This document shows positions 1-7,396 of a DNA stretch of 17,833 bases, piece by piece. The notes under the pieces are model-generated. The model saw only the letters and a program-made list of their open reading frames with translations, made no database searches and was not told the DNA's origin. The position numbers and the translations under genes are program-made. The stretch's first letter is position 1, and every line of letters begins with the position of its first letter. Location of the stretch: positions 1 through 17,833 of the forward strand of contig CAYGYX010000046.1 of NCBI GenBank assembly GCA_964354255.1, written 5' to 3'. This stretch comes from VGBK01 sp964354255. Its GTDB lineage: Bacteria; Actinomycetota; Acidimicrobiia; Spongiisociales; UBA11373.

Positions 1-170
1 CCTGCCTGGCGGCGGCGGCGGCGGCCGAGCGGGCCCAGGTGAGCCACCTGGTGCTAACCAGCCACGACCCGGAGCGCAGCGACGACGAGGTTGACGCCCT
101 GGTGGCTCGCGTCCGGGCCCGCTTCCCCTCAACCGAGGCGGCCCGCCCCGGCCTGTCCTTCCCCTTTTAG
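1..170 (+). CDS. MBL-fold metallo-hydrolase, C-terminal fragment
   Basis: This is the 3' end of a gene whose start lies outside the window. The reading frame opens at base 3 and stops with TAG at 168-170, giving 55 visible residues. The segment HLVLTSHDPERSDDEVD followed by a helix and a short tail resembles the C-terminus of metallo-beta-lactamase-fold hydrolases of the phosphoribosyl cyclic phosphodiesterase / RNase Z-like type, where a conserved 'HxxHDP..sDee' segment supplies a late metal-binding histidine. An alanine run encoded by a GCG repeat precedes it. The substrate cannot be judged from this fragment. Its stop codon directly abuts the stop of the convergent gene, so no terminator fits between the two. 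Confidence 0.6.
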   Translation, partial: CLAAAAAAERAQVSHLVLTSHDPERSDDEVDALVARVRARFPSTEAARPGLSFPF

Positions 171-1718
171 CTACTCCCGGGGGAACCAGTCGGCCTCGTA
201 GGCGCTGGTGGCGTTCCAGAGGATCCAGCCCAGGCCGTGCTCCTCGGCGCGGGCGATTTCCTCGGCGATCTGGTCCGCGTCGTAGTAGAAGGCTTGCAGC
301 CAGGGGCGGACTATGCCTCCCTGCATCCTCGGCAGGCCGTAGTCGAGGGCCTGGCCGACCACCTCTGAGGGGTGGTCGTTGGGGTCGTCGAAGCCCAGCC
401 ACCCGGGGGAGTAGTGGCTGGGGTAGATCATTGGGCTGAGGGCGTCCACCGTGGCCGACAGCTCCTCGACCCGCTGGCCGATGCCCTGGTCGTCATTGAC
501 GGAGAGGACTATGGCGAAGACGTCGGCCGAGATCGGGCACCCCTCGGGGTGCAGGCGCTCCCTGGCCTCGGCGAGGAAGGCGGCAACCGTCGCCACCCGG
601 ACCTCTTCGTCGGTCGCCTGGTCGTAGCCGATGATGCTGATGTCGCCGTCGCTGGGGAACCGGACGTAGTCGAACTGGATCTCGTCGAAGCCCAGCCGGC
701 AGGCCTCCACGGCCAGAGCGAGCGGGTACTCCCAGGCGGCTCGGTCGGTGGGGTCCATCCAGGCGAGGCCGCGGTTGTTCTCCCAGATTTGCCCGGTGGT
801 GGTGTCGATGGCGGCGTGGTCGGGGTTGGCCGGCGCCCAGTAGCCGTCCTGGAAGGTGACGATGCGGGTGATGGTGTACAGCCCGCGCTCCCGGGCCGCC
901 GCCAGCACCGCCTCCACGTCGTAGCTGTCGAGCACCGCCCCGGTGGCGCGGGCATCGGGGACCTGAGAGTCGTAGAGCACCGCCCCGCTCTCCTCCTTGG
1001 TGTCGAAGACGAGGGTGTTGATGACGGTCCCGTCGATCATCTGCAAGAGGCGGGAGAACTCCTCCGCGGAATGGGCGACGGACCCGTAGACCCGGGCGCC
1101 CTTGACGATGAAGGGCTGCATGGCGACCACGAGCCGGCCCGGCGAGCCGTCCCACTCGGCCTGCGCCGTCTCCCAGGCCAGCTTGGCGGCCTCCACCGGC
1201 CCGGGAACGGCCGCGATCAACTCAAAGGAGCCGAGGGCGTCGGTCGTGACTTCACGTTCCCCCGTCCGCACGGTGGCCCCGGCGATCCCGTTGCCCCGGG
1301 GGTCGGTGACCCGTCCCTTGAGCACCAGCGGCTCCAGTTGTAGCCCGAGATCCCCGGCCTCCGGTACGACCGCCACGTTGAATGTCGCGTCCTGGTAGCC
1401 GGGAGCCGTCACCGTCAGCGAGGCCGGGGCCACGAAGGAGAGCTTGGCGGTCCCCTCACTGGCGGTGGTGGCCGTCTCCCCGTCCGGCCCGGTGATCACC
1501 GCTCCGGTCACCGGCCCATCTACCCCGAGCACGATCAGCGGCACGGTGTTGTCGGGGTTCAACTGCCGGTAGAGCACCCATCCCCCGGCCCCGACCAGGG
1601 CCAGCACCACCAGGGCGGTGACGACCAGCAGCAAGGCGTGGCGCCCCCGGCGCCGGGCGCCGTAGCCACCGGTGCCTTGGAAGATGTCGAGGCCGCGGCC
1701 CCGTAGCCGACGACTCAC
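171..1718 (-). CDS. membrane-anchored DUF4015 putative glycoside hydrolase
   Basis: The protein has 515 residues and starts with GTG at 1716-1718, behind a strong Shine-Dalgarno sequence (AAGGAGGAGG). A basic N-terminus is followed by one membrane helix (about residues 27-49), so most of the protein should lie outside the cell. Residues about 55-200 look like two carboxypeptidase-regulatory-like beta-sandwich modules; the second contains GRVTDPRGNGIAGATV. Residues about 207-512 match the DUF4015 (PF13200) putative glycosyl hydrolase barrel, with the diagnostic stretch FDEIQFDYVRFP at 344-355, where acidic residues D345, E346 and D350 are candidate catalytic or binding residues. The family is thought to act on polysaccharide, but no substrate can be assigned. 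It is a single-gene unit divergent from xdhC. The family call is firm; the enzymatic role is inferred. Confidence 0.85.
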   Translation of the reverse strand: MSRRLRGRGLDIFQGTGGYGARRRGRHALLLVVTALVVLALVGAGGWVLYRQLNPDNTVPLIVLGVDGPVTGAVITGPDGETATTASEGTAKLSFVAPASLTVTAPGYQDATFNVAVVPEAGDLGLQLEPLVLKGRVTDPRGNGIAGATVRTGEREVTTDALGSFELIAAVPGPVEAAKLAWETAQAEWDGSPGRLVVAMQPFIVKGARVYGSVAHSAEEFSRLLQMIDGTVINTLVFDTKEESGAVLYDSQVPDARATGAVLDSYDVEAVLAAARERGLYTITRIVTFQDGYWAPANPDHAAIDTTTGQIWENNRGLAWMDPTDRAAWEYPLALAVEACRLGFDEIQFDYVRFPSDGDISIIGYDQATDEEVRVATVAAFLAEARERLHPEGCPISADVFAIVLSVNDDQGIGQRVEELSATVDALSPMIYPSHYSPGWLGFDDPNDHPSEVVGQALDYGLPRMQGGIVRPWLQAFYYDADQIAEEIARAEEHGLGWILWNATSAYEADWFPRE

Positions 1719-1739
1719 GGTGCTCCTCCTCCTTCTTCG

Positions 1740-1757
1740 CCGGCCGCCGGCGGCCGG
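1740..1757. repeat. perfect 18-bp palindrome in the DUF4015 gene leader
   Basis: Bases 1740-1757 read identically on both strands (CCGGCCGCCGGCGGCCGG). They lie between the predicted -10 box of the minus-strand DUF4015 gene (1767-1772) and its Shine-Dalgarno sequence, so they would be transcribed into the leader. They could form a short GC hairpin or act as a binding site. In such GC-rich DNA the palindrome could also be chance. Confidence 0.4.
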
Positions 1758-1766
1758 TAGGCCGAT

Positions 1767-1772
1767 AGGTTA
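1767..1772 (-). promoter_or_regulatory. predicted -10 (TAACCT) of the DUF4015 gene
   Basis: TAACCT on the minus strand fits the actinobacterial TANNNT -10 pattern. It predicts transcription starting near 1760 and a leader of about 42 nt, which contains the Shine-Dalgarno sequence. The identical hexamer precedes arfB and hutG in this window. No convincing -35 is seen. Confidence 0.45.
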
Positions 1773-1817
1773 GGGGGCGCCGGGCCGGGGCCAAGGCCGG
1801 TTGGCAGGGGGCCGCTC

Positions 1818-1823
1818 TAGAGT
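1818..1823 (+). promoter_or_regulatory. predicted -10 (TAGAGT) of xdhC, near-leaderless
   Basis: TAGAGT fits TANNNT and ends 8 nt before the xdhC ATG. Transcription would begin at or within about 2 nt of the start codon. There is no Shine-Dalgarno sequence upstream of this ATG, consistent with leaderless translation. Confidence 0.45.
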
Positions 1824-1831
1824 CGCCGGGT

Positions 1832-2857
1832 ATGCGAGCTGCACTGGAAACCTGCCGGCGCTGGGAGACCGAGGGGAAGCAGGTGGCGGCGGCCACCGTG
1901 GTGGCGGTGACCGGGTCGACTCCCCGCCGGGAGGGGGCCCGCCTGCTGGTCTCCGCGGTCGGCGACACCTGGGGGTCGGTGAGCAACGGCTGCGTGGAGG
2001 GGGACGTGGCCGCCCACGCGGCCGAGGTGCTGCGCACCGGCCGGCCTCACCTGGCGGCCTACGGCATCACCGACGAGTTCGCCTTCAATGTCGGGCTCTC
2101 CTGTGGCGGGAGCGTCGAGGTGTTCATCGAGCGCTGGACCGGGCTTCCCGAACGGCTCGCCGGGGGCCCGGGGGAGGGTTTCGTCGGGGCGTTGGCGACG
2201 GTGCTGGGGGGGCCGGGGGAGGGGGCGCACGGCCTCTTCGACCGGGAGCGGGGCTGGGTGGCCGGCGACCTTCCCACCTCGCTGGCGGAACGGCTGGTGT
2301 CTGAGGCCGTCGCCGCGGTGGACGCTGAACGTTCCCACCTAGTTGCCTCCGGGGAATCGAGGGTCTTTATTGAGGCGGTGACTCCGGCGCCGCGGCTGCT
2401 GCTCTTCGGGGCGGGACACACGGCCGAGGCCCTCACCGCCCTGGCCGCGGCGGCCGGCTTCCGGGTGACGGTGTGTGACCCGCGCCCGGCGCTGGCCGTC
2501 CCGGAGCGGTACCCGGCGGCGGAGGTGCTGGTGGGCTGGCCGGACCAACTGGTACCGACCCTCGCGCCGGATCGGCGTACCTATGTCGTCGTCCTGGCCC
2601 ACGATCCCAAGATCGAAGTCCCTTTGCTGCCCCTGCTGCTCGCCACCCCGGCCTGCTACATCGGCGTGTTGGGGAGCCGGAAGACCCAGGCCGCCCGGGT
2701 GGCGCGTCTCAGGGAGGAGGGGTGGCCCGCCGGGCAGGTGGCCCGCCTGCACGGGCCGGCGGGCCTCGACCTCGGGGCGGTGACGCCCGAGGAGGTGGCG
2801 GTGTCCATCGTCGCGCAGATGGTGGCGGTGCGGCGGGGGCGCCCGGCGGGCGAGTAG
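1832..2857 (+). CDS. xdhC: XdhC/CoxI family molybdenum-hydroxylase accessory protein
   Basis: This 341-residue protein has both XdhC domains. The N-terminal XdhC_CoxI half contains SVSNGCVEGDV (Cys54) and LSCGGSVEVFIE (Cys91), the two conserved cysteine sites. The C-terminal half is a Rossmann-like domain with FGAGHTAEAL near residues 192-201, an AHDPK motif, IGVLGSRKT and HGPAGLDLGAVTPEEVAVSI. Family members bind molybdenum cofactor, help add the terminal sulfido ligand and insert the cofactor into xanthine dehydrogenase-type enzymes. No molybdenum hydroxylase subunits or cofactor genes occur in this window, so its partner must be elsewhere. The ATG at 1832 follows a TANNNT box by 8 nt and has no Shine-Dalgarno sequence. 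It converges on the nitroreductase gene with a 26-nt gap that holds no clear terminator. Confidence 0.9.
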   Translation: MRAALETCRRWETEGKQVAAATVVAVTGSTPRREGARLLVSAVGDTWGSVSNGCVEGDVAAHAAEVLRTGRPHLAAYGITDEFAFNVGLSCGGSVEVFIERWTGLPERLAGGPGEGFVGALATVLGGPGEGAHGLFDRERGWVAGDLPTSLAERLVSEAVAAVDAERSHLVASGESRVFIEAVTPAPRLLLFGAGHTAEALTALAAAAGFRVTVCDPRPALAVPERYPAAEVLVGWPDQLVPTLAPDRRTYVVVLAHDPKIEVPLLPLLLATPACYIGVLGSRKTQAARVARLREEGWPAGQVARLHGPAGLDLGAVTPEEVAVSIVAQMVAVRRGRPAGE

Positions 2858-2883
2858 GGGGTGGTCATCGAGGAGGGACCTGC

Positions 2884-3435
2884 CTAACGGGCGGTGCCCC
2901 CGAACCTGTCGCGATGGACCAGGTCGCCGAGCGGGCGGCGCCCGGTGAAGCCGGCGGCGGCCGCCTGGCGCCGCTGCTCCTGCTCGGCTTCCTCGTCCGG
3001 GTAGCCGAGGGCCACCGCCCACGTGCAGTCGTGGCCCTCGGGGAGGCCGAGGATCTCCCGGGCCTGCTCGGGGCGATGGAAGGCGATGGGGCACGAGCCG
3101 ATGCCGCGGGCGGCGGCGGCCAGCATGATGTTCTGGGCCGCCCGGCCGATGTCGAAGTCGTTGCCGCCGGGCAGGCGGACCAGGGCCACCGTCGCCGCCG
3201 AGGCGAGGATGGGGCCGGTGAAGCTGCCGGCGGTGGCCAGGCGCTCCAGGCCGGGGCGCCCGTCGACGACCACGAAGGCCCATCCCTGGCGGTTCTTGGA
3301 GCTGCCGGCCCAGCGGCCGGCTTCGAGCACCGCCTCCATCTCCTCGGGAGGGATGGGGTCGGGCCGGTAGCGGCGCACCACTCGCAAGGCGAGGACGTGG
3401 CGGTAGGAGGCGGGGTTGCGGTGCACGGTGGGCAT
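2884..3435 (-). CDS. nitroreductase family FMN-dependent oxidoreductase
   Basis: The 183-residue protein starts at ATG 3433-3435, which gives MPTVHRNP. The frame stays open upstream, but that sequence overlaps the neighbouring membrane-protein gene and lacks family similarity, so the later start is chosen; GAGGGAG lies about 9 nt before it. RVVRRYRPDPIP near the N-terminus followed by AGRWAGSSKNRQGWAFVVV is the typical nitroreductase (PF00881) FMN-phosphate-binding start. AAQNIMLAAAARGIGSCPI and WAVALGYPDEE are the usual central helix and C-terminal strand. Such enzymes are dimeric flavoproteins that reduce nitroaromatics, quinones or other electron acceptors with NAD(P)H; the substrate is not predictable. 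It is probably the last gene of a unit with the penicillin-binding protein and the small membrane protein, 44 nt downstream of the latter. Confidence 0.85.
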   Translation of the reverse strand: MPTVHRNPASYRHVLALRVVRRYRPDPIPPEEMEAVLEAGRWAGSSKNRQGWAFVVVDGRPGLERLATAGSFTGPILASAATVALVRLPGGNDFDIGRAAQNIMLAAAARGIGSCPIAFHRPEQAREILGLPEGHDCTWAVALGYPDEEAEQEQRRQAAAAGFTGRRPLGDLVHRDRFGGTAR

Positions 3436-3479
3436 CAGCGCGGCTCCCTCGGTGAGGCGGGCACGGTTATGGGCGCACG

Positions 3480-3875
3480 CTACCCGCCCCGGCGCCGTGC
3501 CATCCCCAGCACGAGGCCGATGGCCGCCCCGGCCAGGGAGAAGGCCACCGCCTCGGCCGCCGCCCCGCCGGCGGGGAGCAGTGAGGGCCCGCCGAGATGC
3601 CCGGTCAGCGAAAGGGCGGCGGTGGCGGCCAGGGCGATGACCGCCCCGACGGCGGTTCCGGCCAGGCGGCGCGAGAAGGGGGGCGGCTCGCCGGCCAGGG
3701 CCACCCCCAGGGGCACGAGGGCGGCGACCAGCAGCGGGGCGAAGTGGTAAGTGGTGTCGTTCAGCCAGGCGAGCACTACCCAAACGGCAGCCAGCACCAC
3801 TCCGTACAGGCCGGCGCGCCACAACGGCTGCATCTGGGGGACGGTACCGGGGCCGCCGGGGCTACTGCCCGCCAT
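3480..3875 (-). CDS. small four-helix membrane protein of unknown function
   Basis: I do not recognise a family. The 131-residue protein has four predicted membrane segments at about residues 20-40, 45-62, 72-91 and 105-126, with a basic C-terminus (MARRRGG) likely cytoplasmic. The ATG at 3873-3875 overlaps the 3' end of the penicillin-binding-protein gene by 14 nt and has no good Shine-Dalgarno sequence, suggesting translational coupling. A second ATG at 3831-3833 (MQPLWRAG) would start just before the first helix and is an equally plausible start. The membrane topology and the position directly behind a cell-wall transpeptidase suggest co-expression, but no function follows from that. Confidence 0.65.
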   Translation of the reverse strand: MAGSSPGGPGTVPQMQPLWRAGLYGVVLAAVWVVLAWLNDTTYHFAPLLVAALVPLGVALAGEPPPFSRRLAGTAVGAVIALAATAALSLTGHLGGPSLLPAGGAAAEAVAFSLAGAAIGLVLGMARRRGG

Positions 3876-5823
3876 TGGCCGGCAGCGCCGCCAGCCGCTC
3901 CACCAGGTCGGCCGCCAGGGGAGCCGCCACCGTCCCGCCGCCGCCTCCTCCCTCGACCAGCACGGCGAAGGAGTACCCCTCCCAGTAGCCGATGAACCAG
4001 GCGTGGGCTCCCAGGCCGCTGCCGGTCTCGTACTCGGCGGTGCCGGTCTTGCCCCGAACCTCCTCGCCCTCGACCGCGGCGGCTGTCCCGGTCCCGTAAG
4101 CGACCACCCGCAGCATGAGATCGGCCAGGCCGGTGGCGACCTCGGGGGCGAGAGGCGTCCGCTGAGGCGGGTCTCCGACGAGGAGGGAGGGCCGTTGCCA
4201 GCCGCCCCCGGCGACCGCCGCCGCCACCGTGGCCAGGTGGAGCGGGCTGGCCAGCACCCGGCCCTGCCCGATGGCGGCGGCGGCCTCTTCGGCGTCGTCT
4301 ACGGGCTCGGGGAACAGTGGGGTGGAGGCAGCCAGCGACAGGTCGGGGGTGATGCCGAAACCGAAACCGGCGGCGGCGGCGGCCAACTCACCCTCGTCGA
4401 GCAGGGCGGTGGCAAGGGGGGCGAAGGTGGTGTTGCACGAGAAGGCGAAGGCGTCGACGAAGGGGATCTGACCGAGGCCCTGCTCCCCGGCGTTGGTGAA
4501 ACGGCGGCCTCCCACCACTATCTCCTCCGGGCAGTCGACCACCTGGAGGGGGGTGACTCCCTTGCCGAGCAGGGCGGCGGCGGTGACCACCTTGAAGGTG
4601 GAACCCGGGGGGTAGAGACCGCCCAGGGCGCGGTCGAAGCCCTCGAGGGGACGGGAGGCGACGCCGCGGATCCCCCCGGTGGCGACGTCGATGACGACGA
4701 CGGCGGCCGGCTCCGGGGCGGTGGCGATCACCGTCTCCACTGCCGCCTGGACGTCGATGTCGAGGGTGGTCCTCGCCGCCTCCGGTTCGGTGCCGGGGAA
4801 GGTGGCCAGCACCTCCAGCATCCGCCCGTAGCGGTCGACCCGCTGCACCTGCTGGTCGGGCGTGCCGGCCAGCCGCCGCTCGAGGGCCAACTCCAGGCCG
4901 GAGCGGCCCACCGTGTCGGCGGCGGCGTAGGGAGGGCCCAGTGCTGCCAGTAGCTCGGCGGTCATGAAGCCGGAAGTGCCGACGACGTGATCGGCGAAGG
5001 GGGAGGGCAGCCGAACCCGCTCCGTCCCGTCGCGGACCAGCACCCCCGGCAGGGCTTCCAGGGTGGCCGCCACGGCCGGGTACTCAGCCGCCGGCAGGCT
5101 CCCCACCGGCACGAACCAGTCGGGCAGCACCCCCGGTTGCTCGATCTCCTCCTGCGCCTGCGCCGGGTCGATGCCCGTCGCCTCCTCCAGGCCGGCGAGC
5201 AGCGCCGCCAGGTCTTCGACCTCCCCGGGGACCACCCCGATCACCTTGACGGGCTGCTCGGAGGCGATCGGCCGTCCGTCGACGGCGAGGATGGCTGCCC
5301 GCGTCGGCCAGGTCCTCGCTACCGCCAACATGTCCCCTTCTTCCAGGGAGGGGTGGAGCACTGCCGGCGACCAGTCGACCAGCCAGCGTTGGCCGGCTCG
5401 CACCACCGGCAGGCTTCCCTGGTACTCCCAGGTGCCGGCGCCGGCCACCTCTATGGCGGCGGTGAAGGAGACCACCGCCCCTGCCCCGTCGTCGGCGGGG
5501 CGGACGTCCCCGACGGTGAAGGCGGCCGAGGTCGCCCCGAGTCCTTCTGCCCAGGTTTCGTGGGCCGAGGTGAAGCCGGTGGGTGGGCCGACCACGAAGC
5601 GGGAAGCCAGGGGCCAGTCGAAGGAGGCCCAGGCGCCCAGGTAGTCGGCGGCCGCCCCGGCAGCGGCGGTGCGGTCCTCTGCCGTGAGGCCGGCCGGGAC
5701 GGAGGTCATGGACTCGGGTACGGTCGTGGAGGTGGTGGGCGGCGCAGGCTCGATGCCGGCGCCGTAGGAGCATGAGGATGCCGCCAGCGCCAGTACGGCG
5801 ACGAGCGCGCCGCGGGCCCGCAT
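3862..5823 (-). CDS. class B penicillin-binding protein with NTF2-like (MecA_N-type) domain
   Basis: A 653-residue peptidoglycan DD-transpeptidase. I place the start at ATG 5821-5823 because TACGAT ends 6 nt upstream, the spacing expected for a leaderless mRNA; an in-frame GTG at 5842-5844 would add seven residues but lies upstream of that predicted transcript start. A hydrophobic N-terminus ends in LAASSC (Cys18), either a weak lipobox or part of a signal anchor. Residues about 45-155 look like the NTF2-like MecA_N domain, and about 160-340 like the dimerisation region. The transpeptidase domain carries all three catalytic motifs: STFK (Ser408 nucleophile, Lys411), SCN (462-464) and KTG (592-594). 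It would crosslink cell-wall peptides outside the membrane and be a beta-lactam target. It heads a unit with the small membrane protein and nitroreductase. Confidence 0.9.
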   Translation of the reverse strand: MRARGALVAVLALAASSCSYGAGIEPAPPTTSTTVPESMTSVPAGLTAEDRTAAAGAAADYLGAWASFDWPLASRFVVGPPTGFTSAHETWAEGLGATSAAFTVGDVRPADDGAGAVVSFTAAIEVAGAGTWEYQGSLPVVRAGQRWLVDWSPAVLHPSLEEGDMLAVARTWPTRAAILAVDGRPIASEQPVKVIGVVPGEVEDLAALLAGLEEATGIDPAQAQEEIEQPGVLPDWFVPVGSLPAAEYPAVAATLEALPGVLVRDGTERVRLPSPFADHVVGTSGFMTAELLAALGPPYAAADTVGRSGLELALERRLAGTPDQQVQRVDRYGRMLEVLATFPGTEPEAARTTLDIDVQAAVETVIATAPEPAAVVVIDVATGGIRGVASRPLEGFDRALGGLYPPGSTFKVVTAAALLGKGVTPLQVVDCPEEIVVGGRRFTNAGEQGLGQIPFVDAFAFSCNTTFAPLATALLDEGELAAAAAGFGFGITPDLSLAASTPLFPEPVDDAEEAAAAIGQGRVLASPLHLATVAAAVAGGGWQRPSLLVGDPPQRTPLAPEVATGLADLMLRVVAYGTGTAAAVEGEEVRGKTGTAEYETGSGLGAHAWFIGYWEGYSFAVLVEGGGGGGTVAAPLAADLVERLAALPANGGQ

Positions 5824-5829
5824 GAGGCG

Positions 5830-5835
5830 ATCGTA
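5830..5835 (-). promoter_or_regulatory. predicted -10 (TACGAT) of the penicillin-binding-protein gene, leaderless
   Basis: TACGAT on the minus strand ends 6 nt before ATG 5823, which would put +1 on the A of the start codon. No Shine-Dalgarno sequence is present. The expected -35 position (about 5853-5858) falls inside the inverted repeat at 5844-5880. Confidence 0.5.
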
Positions 5836-5843
5836 GGGCCGCA

Positions 5844-5880
5844 CCGGGGCAACGGCCGGTCATGCCGGCCGTTGCCCCGG
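5844..5880. terminator. perfect 16-bp inverted repeat, likely terminator or operator
   Basis: The arms at 5844-5859 and 5865-5880 are exact reverse complements, with a 5-nt loop (TCATG). It begins 14 nt after the stop of the upstream minus-strand SH3-like gene, a natural terminator position. No U-tract follows on the minus strand, so it would be a hairpin-only terminator of the kind reported in GC-rich actinobacteria. It also covers the -35 area of the downstream penicillin-binding-protein promoter, so it could be a protein-binding site instead or as well. Confidence 0.7.
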
Positions 5881-5894
5881 CTGCCGCCTGTCTC

Positions 5895-7385
5895 CTAGTC
5901 CCTCCGGGTGAGCAGCATCAGGATGCCGCCGCCGAGGGCGACGTAGGGGGCGTAGCTCATGCCGTCGCTGAAGGCGTCGGCCGCCCCTCCTCCCATGTCT
6001 CCGGCCCAAAGCATCACCTGGATGGCGAACACCACCGCGATCACCACGGCGACGAGGCCCAGCAGCCGGATCACCGGGGCGCTGGTGCGGGGCAGCACCG
6101 CCAGCAGCAGGGCGCCGATGCCGATGATGAGGGTGAAGATCCCCAGGTCCGGGCCGTCCCCGCCGTGCTCCCAGCCTCCCCAGAGGAAGGGAAGGCCGAT
6201 GTTGAAGCCGTTCGAGGAGCCCATCTGCAGCCAGTTGAGGAACGTGGCCACGATCAGGGCGATGCCACCGATGATGGGCAGCGGCCGGATCTTGAGTCCC
6301 CCTAACGCAACGGCTCCTGCCCCGCCGGCGGCTGCTCCCCCTGAGAAGCCGGCAAGGCGGCGTCCGTCGACCCAGCCGCTCCAGCCGTTCTCGGCGCTGA
6401 CCCGAGCCCAGGCACCCAGGGTCTCCTCGACCCGCAGCTGGATCCGCTCGGCCAGTTGGGCCACCGGGGCCTGTGAGGGGTCGGGGGTCGCCCAGGCGGG
6501 GAGCCCTCCGGCCGGGACCTGGCTGGTGGCTTGCCAGACGGCCGTCATGGGGGCCGTCACCACCGGGGTCGGCGCGGTCACCGCCGGCGTTGTCACGACC
6601 GGCGCTGCCGTTGCCGCCGGGGTGACCAGGGCGCCGCCCAGCGGCGCCAGGCGCCGGGCATCCACCCACCCCGTCCAGCCGTTGCTCCCGGTGACCCTCG
6701 CCCAGGCCCCGCGCGTCTCGTCGGCGCGCAGCTGCACGCGGGCTTCGAGACGGGCCATCGGCTGCAGGCTGGGGTCGGGGCGGGCCCAAGCGGACATCCC
6801 TCCGGCGGGGACCTCATGGGTCGGGGAGAAGACCACCGGCTGCGCCGGGGCGGCTGGCAGCTCGATGGTGTCGGCAGCCGCGGCGATGGGGGTGGCGGCC
6901 GCGGCGGCTGCCGACACGTCGGGTACCGCCTGCGGCACTACCCCGGCTTCGACCGTGACGGGCTGCGTCGGGATCACCGCCTCCTCGGCCACCGCCTCAG
7001 CGGCCGCGGCAACTCCTAGAGACCCCACCGCGTCGACCGCGCCCGCCACCTCCTGGGTGGCGAGCAGGAAGTTCTGGCGGGTGAGGCCGTCGAGGTAGAT
7101 CGGGTACTCGATGGACACTCCGAGGCGGTCCCCCTCTGCCTGGGCAGTGCCCCGCATCAAGGATCCGCGCTTGTTGACCAATGCCAGTGCCTTAGCTGCC
7201 GCCTCCTCACCGGCGCCGGCGAGCTCCAGGCGATGGGAGAGGAGGACCTCCTCCTCGCCCACCCCCAACCCCAGGCGTAGGGGAGGTTCTCCGGCTACTT
7301 CGACGGCTGGGCCTTCTTCGATGAAGGCCAGCCTCGGGTCGGCCGCACACCAGGCGGCGATGCGACTCAGGACGTCGTCGCTCAC
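5895..7385 (-). CDS. multidomain protein: YbjN-like N-terminus, two SH3-like repeats, four membrane helices
   Basis: A 496-residue protein starting at GTG 7383-7385 behind an AAAGGAG Shine-Dalgarno sequence. Residues 1-115 form a compact alpha/beta region reminiscent of YbjN or secretion-chaperone-like folds; this is tentative. An Ala/Val/Pro-rich linker follows to about 188. Two homologous SH3-like modules occupy about 190-246 and 288-344, each opening with a PAGG..AWA.PDPS motif and closing with NGW.GWVD.RRL. They are joined by another Ala/Pro/Thr/Val linker (250-282). The C-terminus has four hydrophobic segments at about 368-386, 413-431, 436-460 and 477-493. No signal peptide is visible, so the N-terminus and SH3-like modules would be cytoplasmic unless topology is unusual. 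Bacterial SH3 modules often bind peptides or cell-wall material. No specific function can be assigned. Confidence 0.75.
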   Translation of the reverse strand: MSDDVLSRIAAWCAADPRLAFIEEGPAVEVAGEPPLRLGLGVGEEEVLLSHRLELAGAGEEAAAKALALVNKRGSLMRGTAQAEGDRLGVSIEYPIYLDGLTRQNFLLATQEVAGAVDAVGSLGVAAAAEAVAEEAVIPTQPVTVEAGVVPQAVPDVSAAAAAATPIAAAADTIELPAAPAQPVVFSPTHEVPAGGMSAWARPDPSLQPMARLEARVQLRADETRGAWARVTGSNGWTGWVDARRLAPLGGALVTPAATAAPVVTTPAVTAPTPVVTAPMTAVWQATSQVPAGGLPAWATPDPSQAPVAQLAERIQLRVEETLGAWARVSAENGWSGWVDGRRLAGFSGGAAAGGAGAVALGGLKIRPLPIIGGIALIVATFLNWLQMGSSNGFNIGLPFLWGGWEHGGDGPDLGIFTLIIGIGALLLAVLPRTSAPVIRLLGLVAVVIAVVFAIQVMLWAGDMGGGAADAFSDGMSYAPYVALGGGILMLLTRRD

Positions 7386-7396
7386 GATGCTCCTTT

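Noticed and set aside
6..25. GCG trinucleotide run at the left edge
   Set aside because: It encodes a short alanine stretch in the MBL-fold fragment and is ordinary for GC-rich coding DNA.
372..1343. 323-codon open frame on the plus strand inside the DUF4015 gene
   Set aside because: It is antisense to a protein with clear domain motifs, and the translation shows only GC-driven composition.
3436..3822. Extended N-terminus of the nitroreductase
   Set aside because: The extra 129 codons overlap the membrane-protein gene in another frame and look like shadow translation; the family domain begins at MPTVHRNP.
5824..5844. GTG 5842-5844 as the start of the penicillin-binding protein
   Set aside because: It would lie upstream of the predicted -10 box and adds only seven residues before a complete signal sequence.
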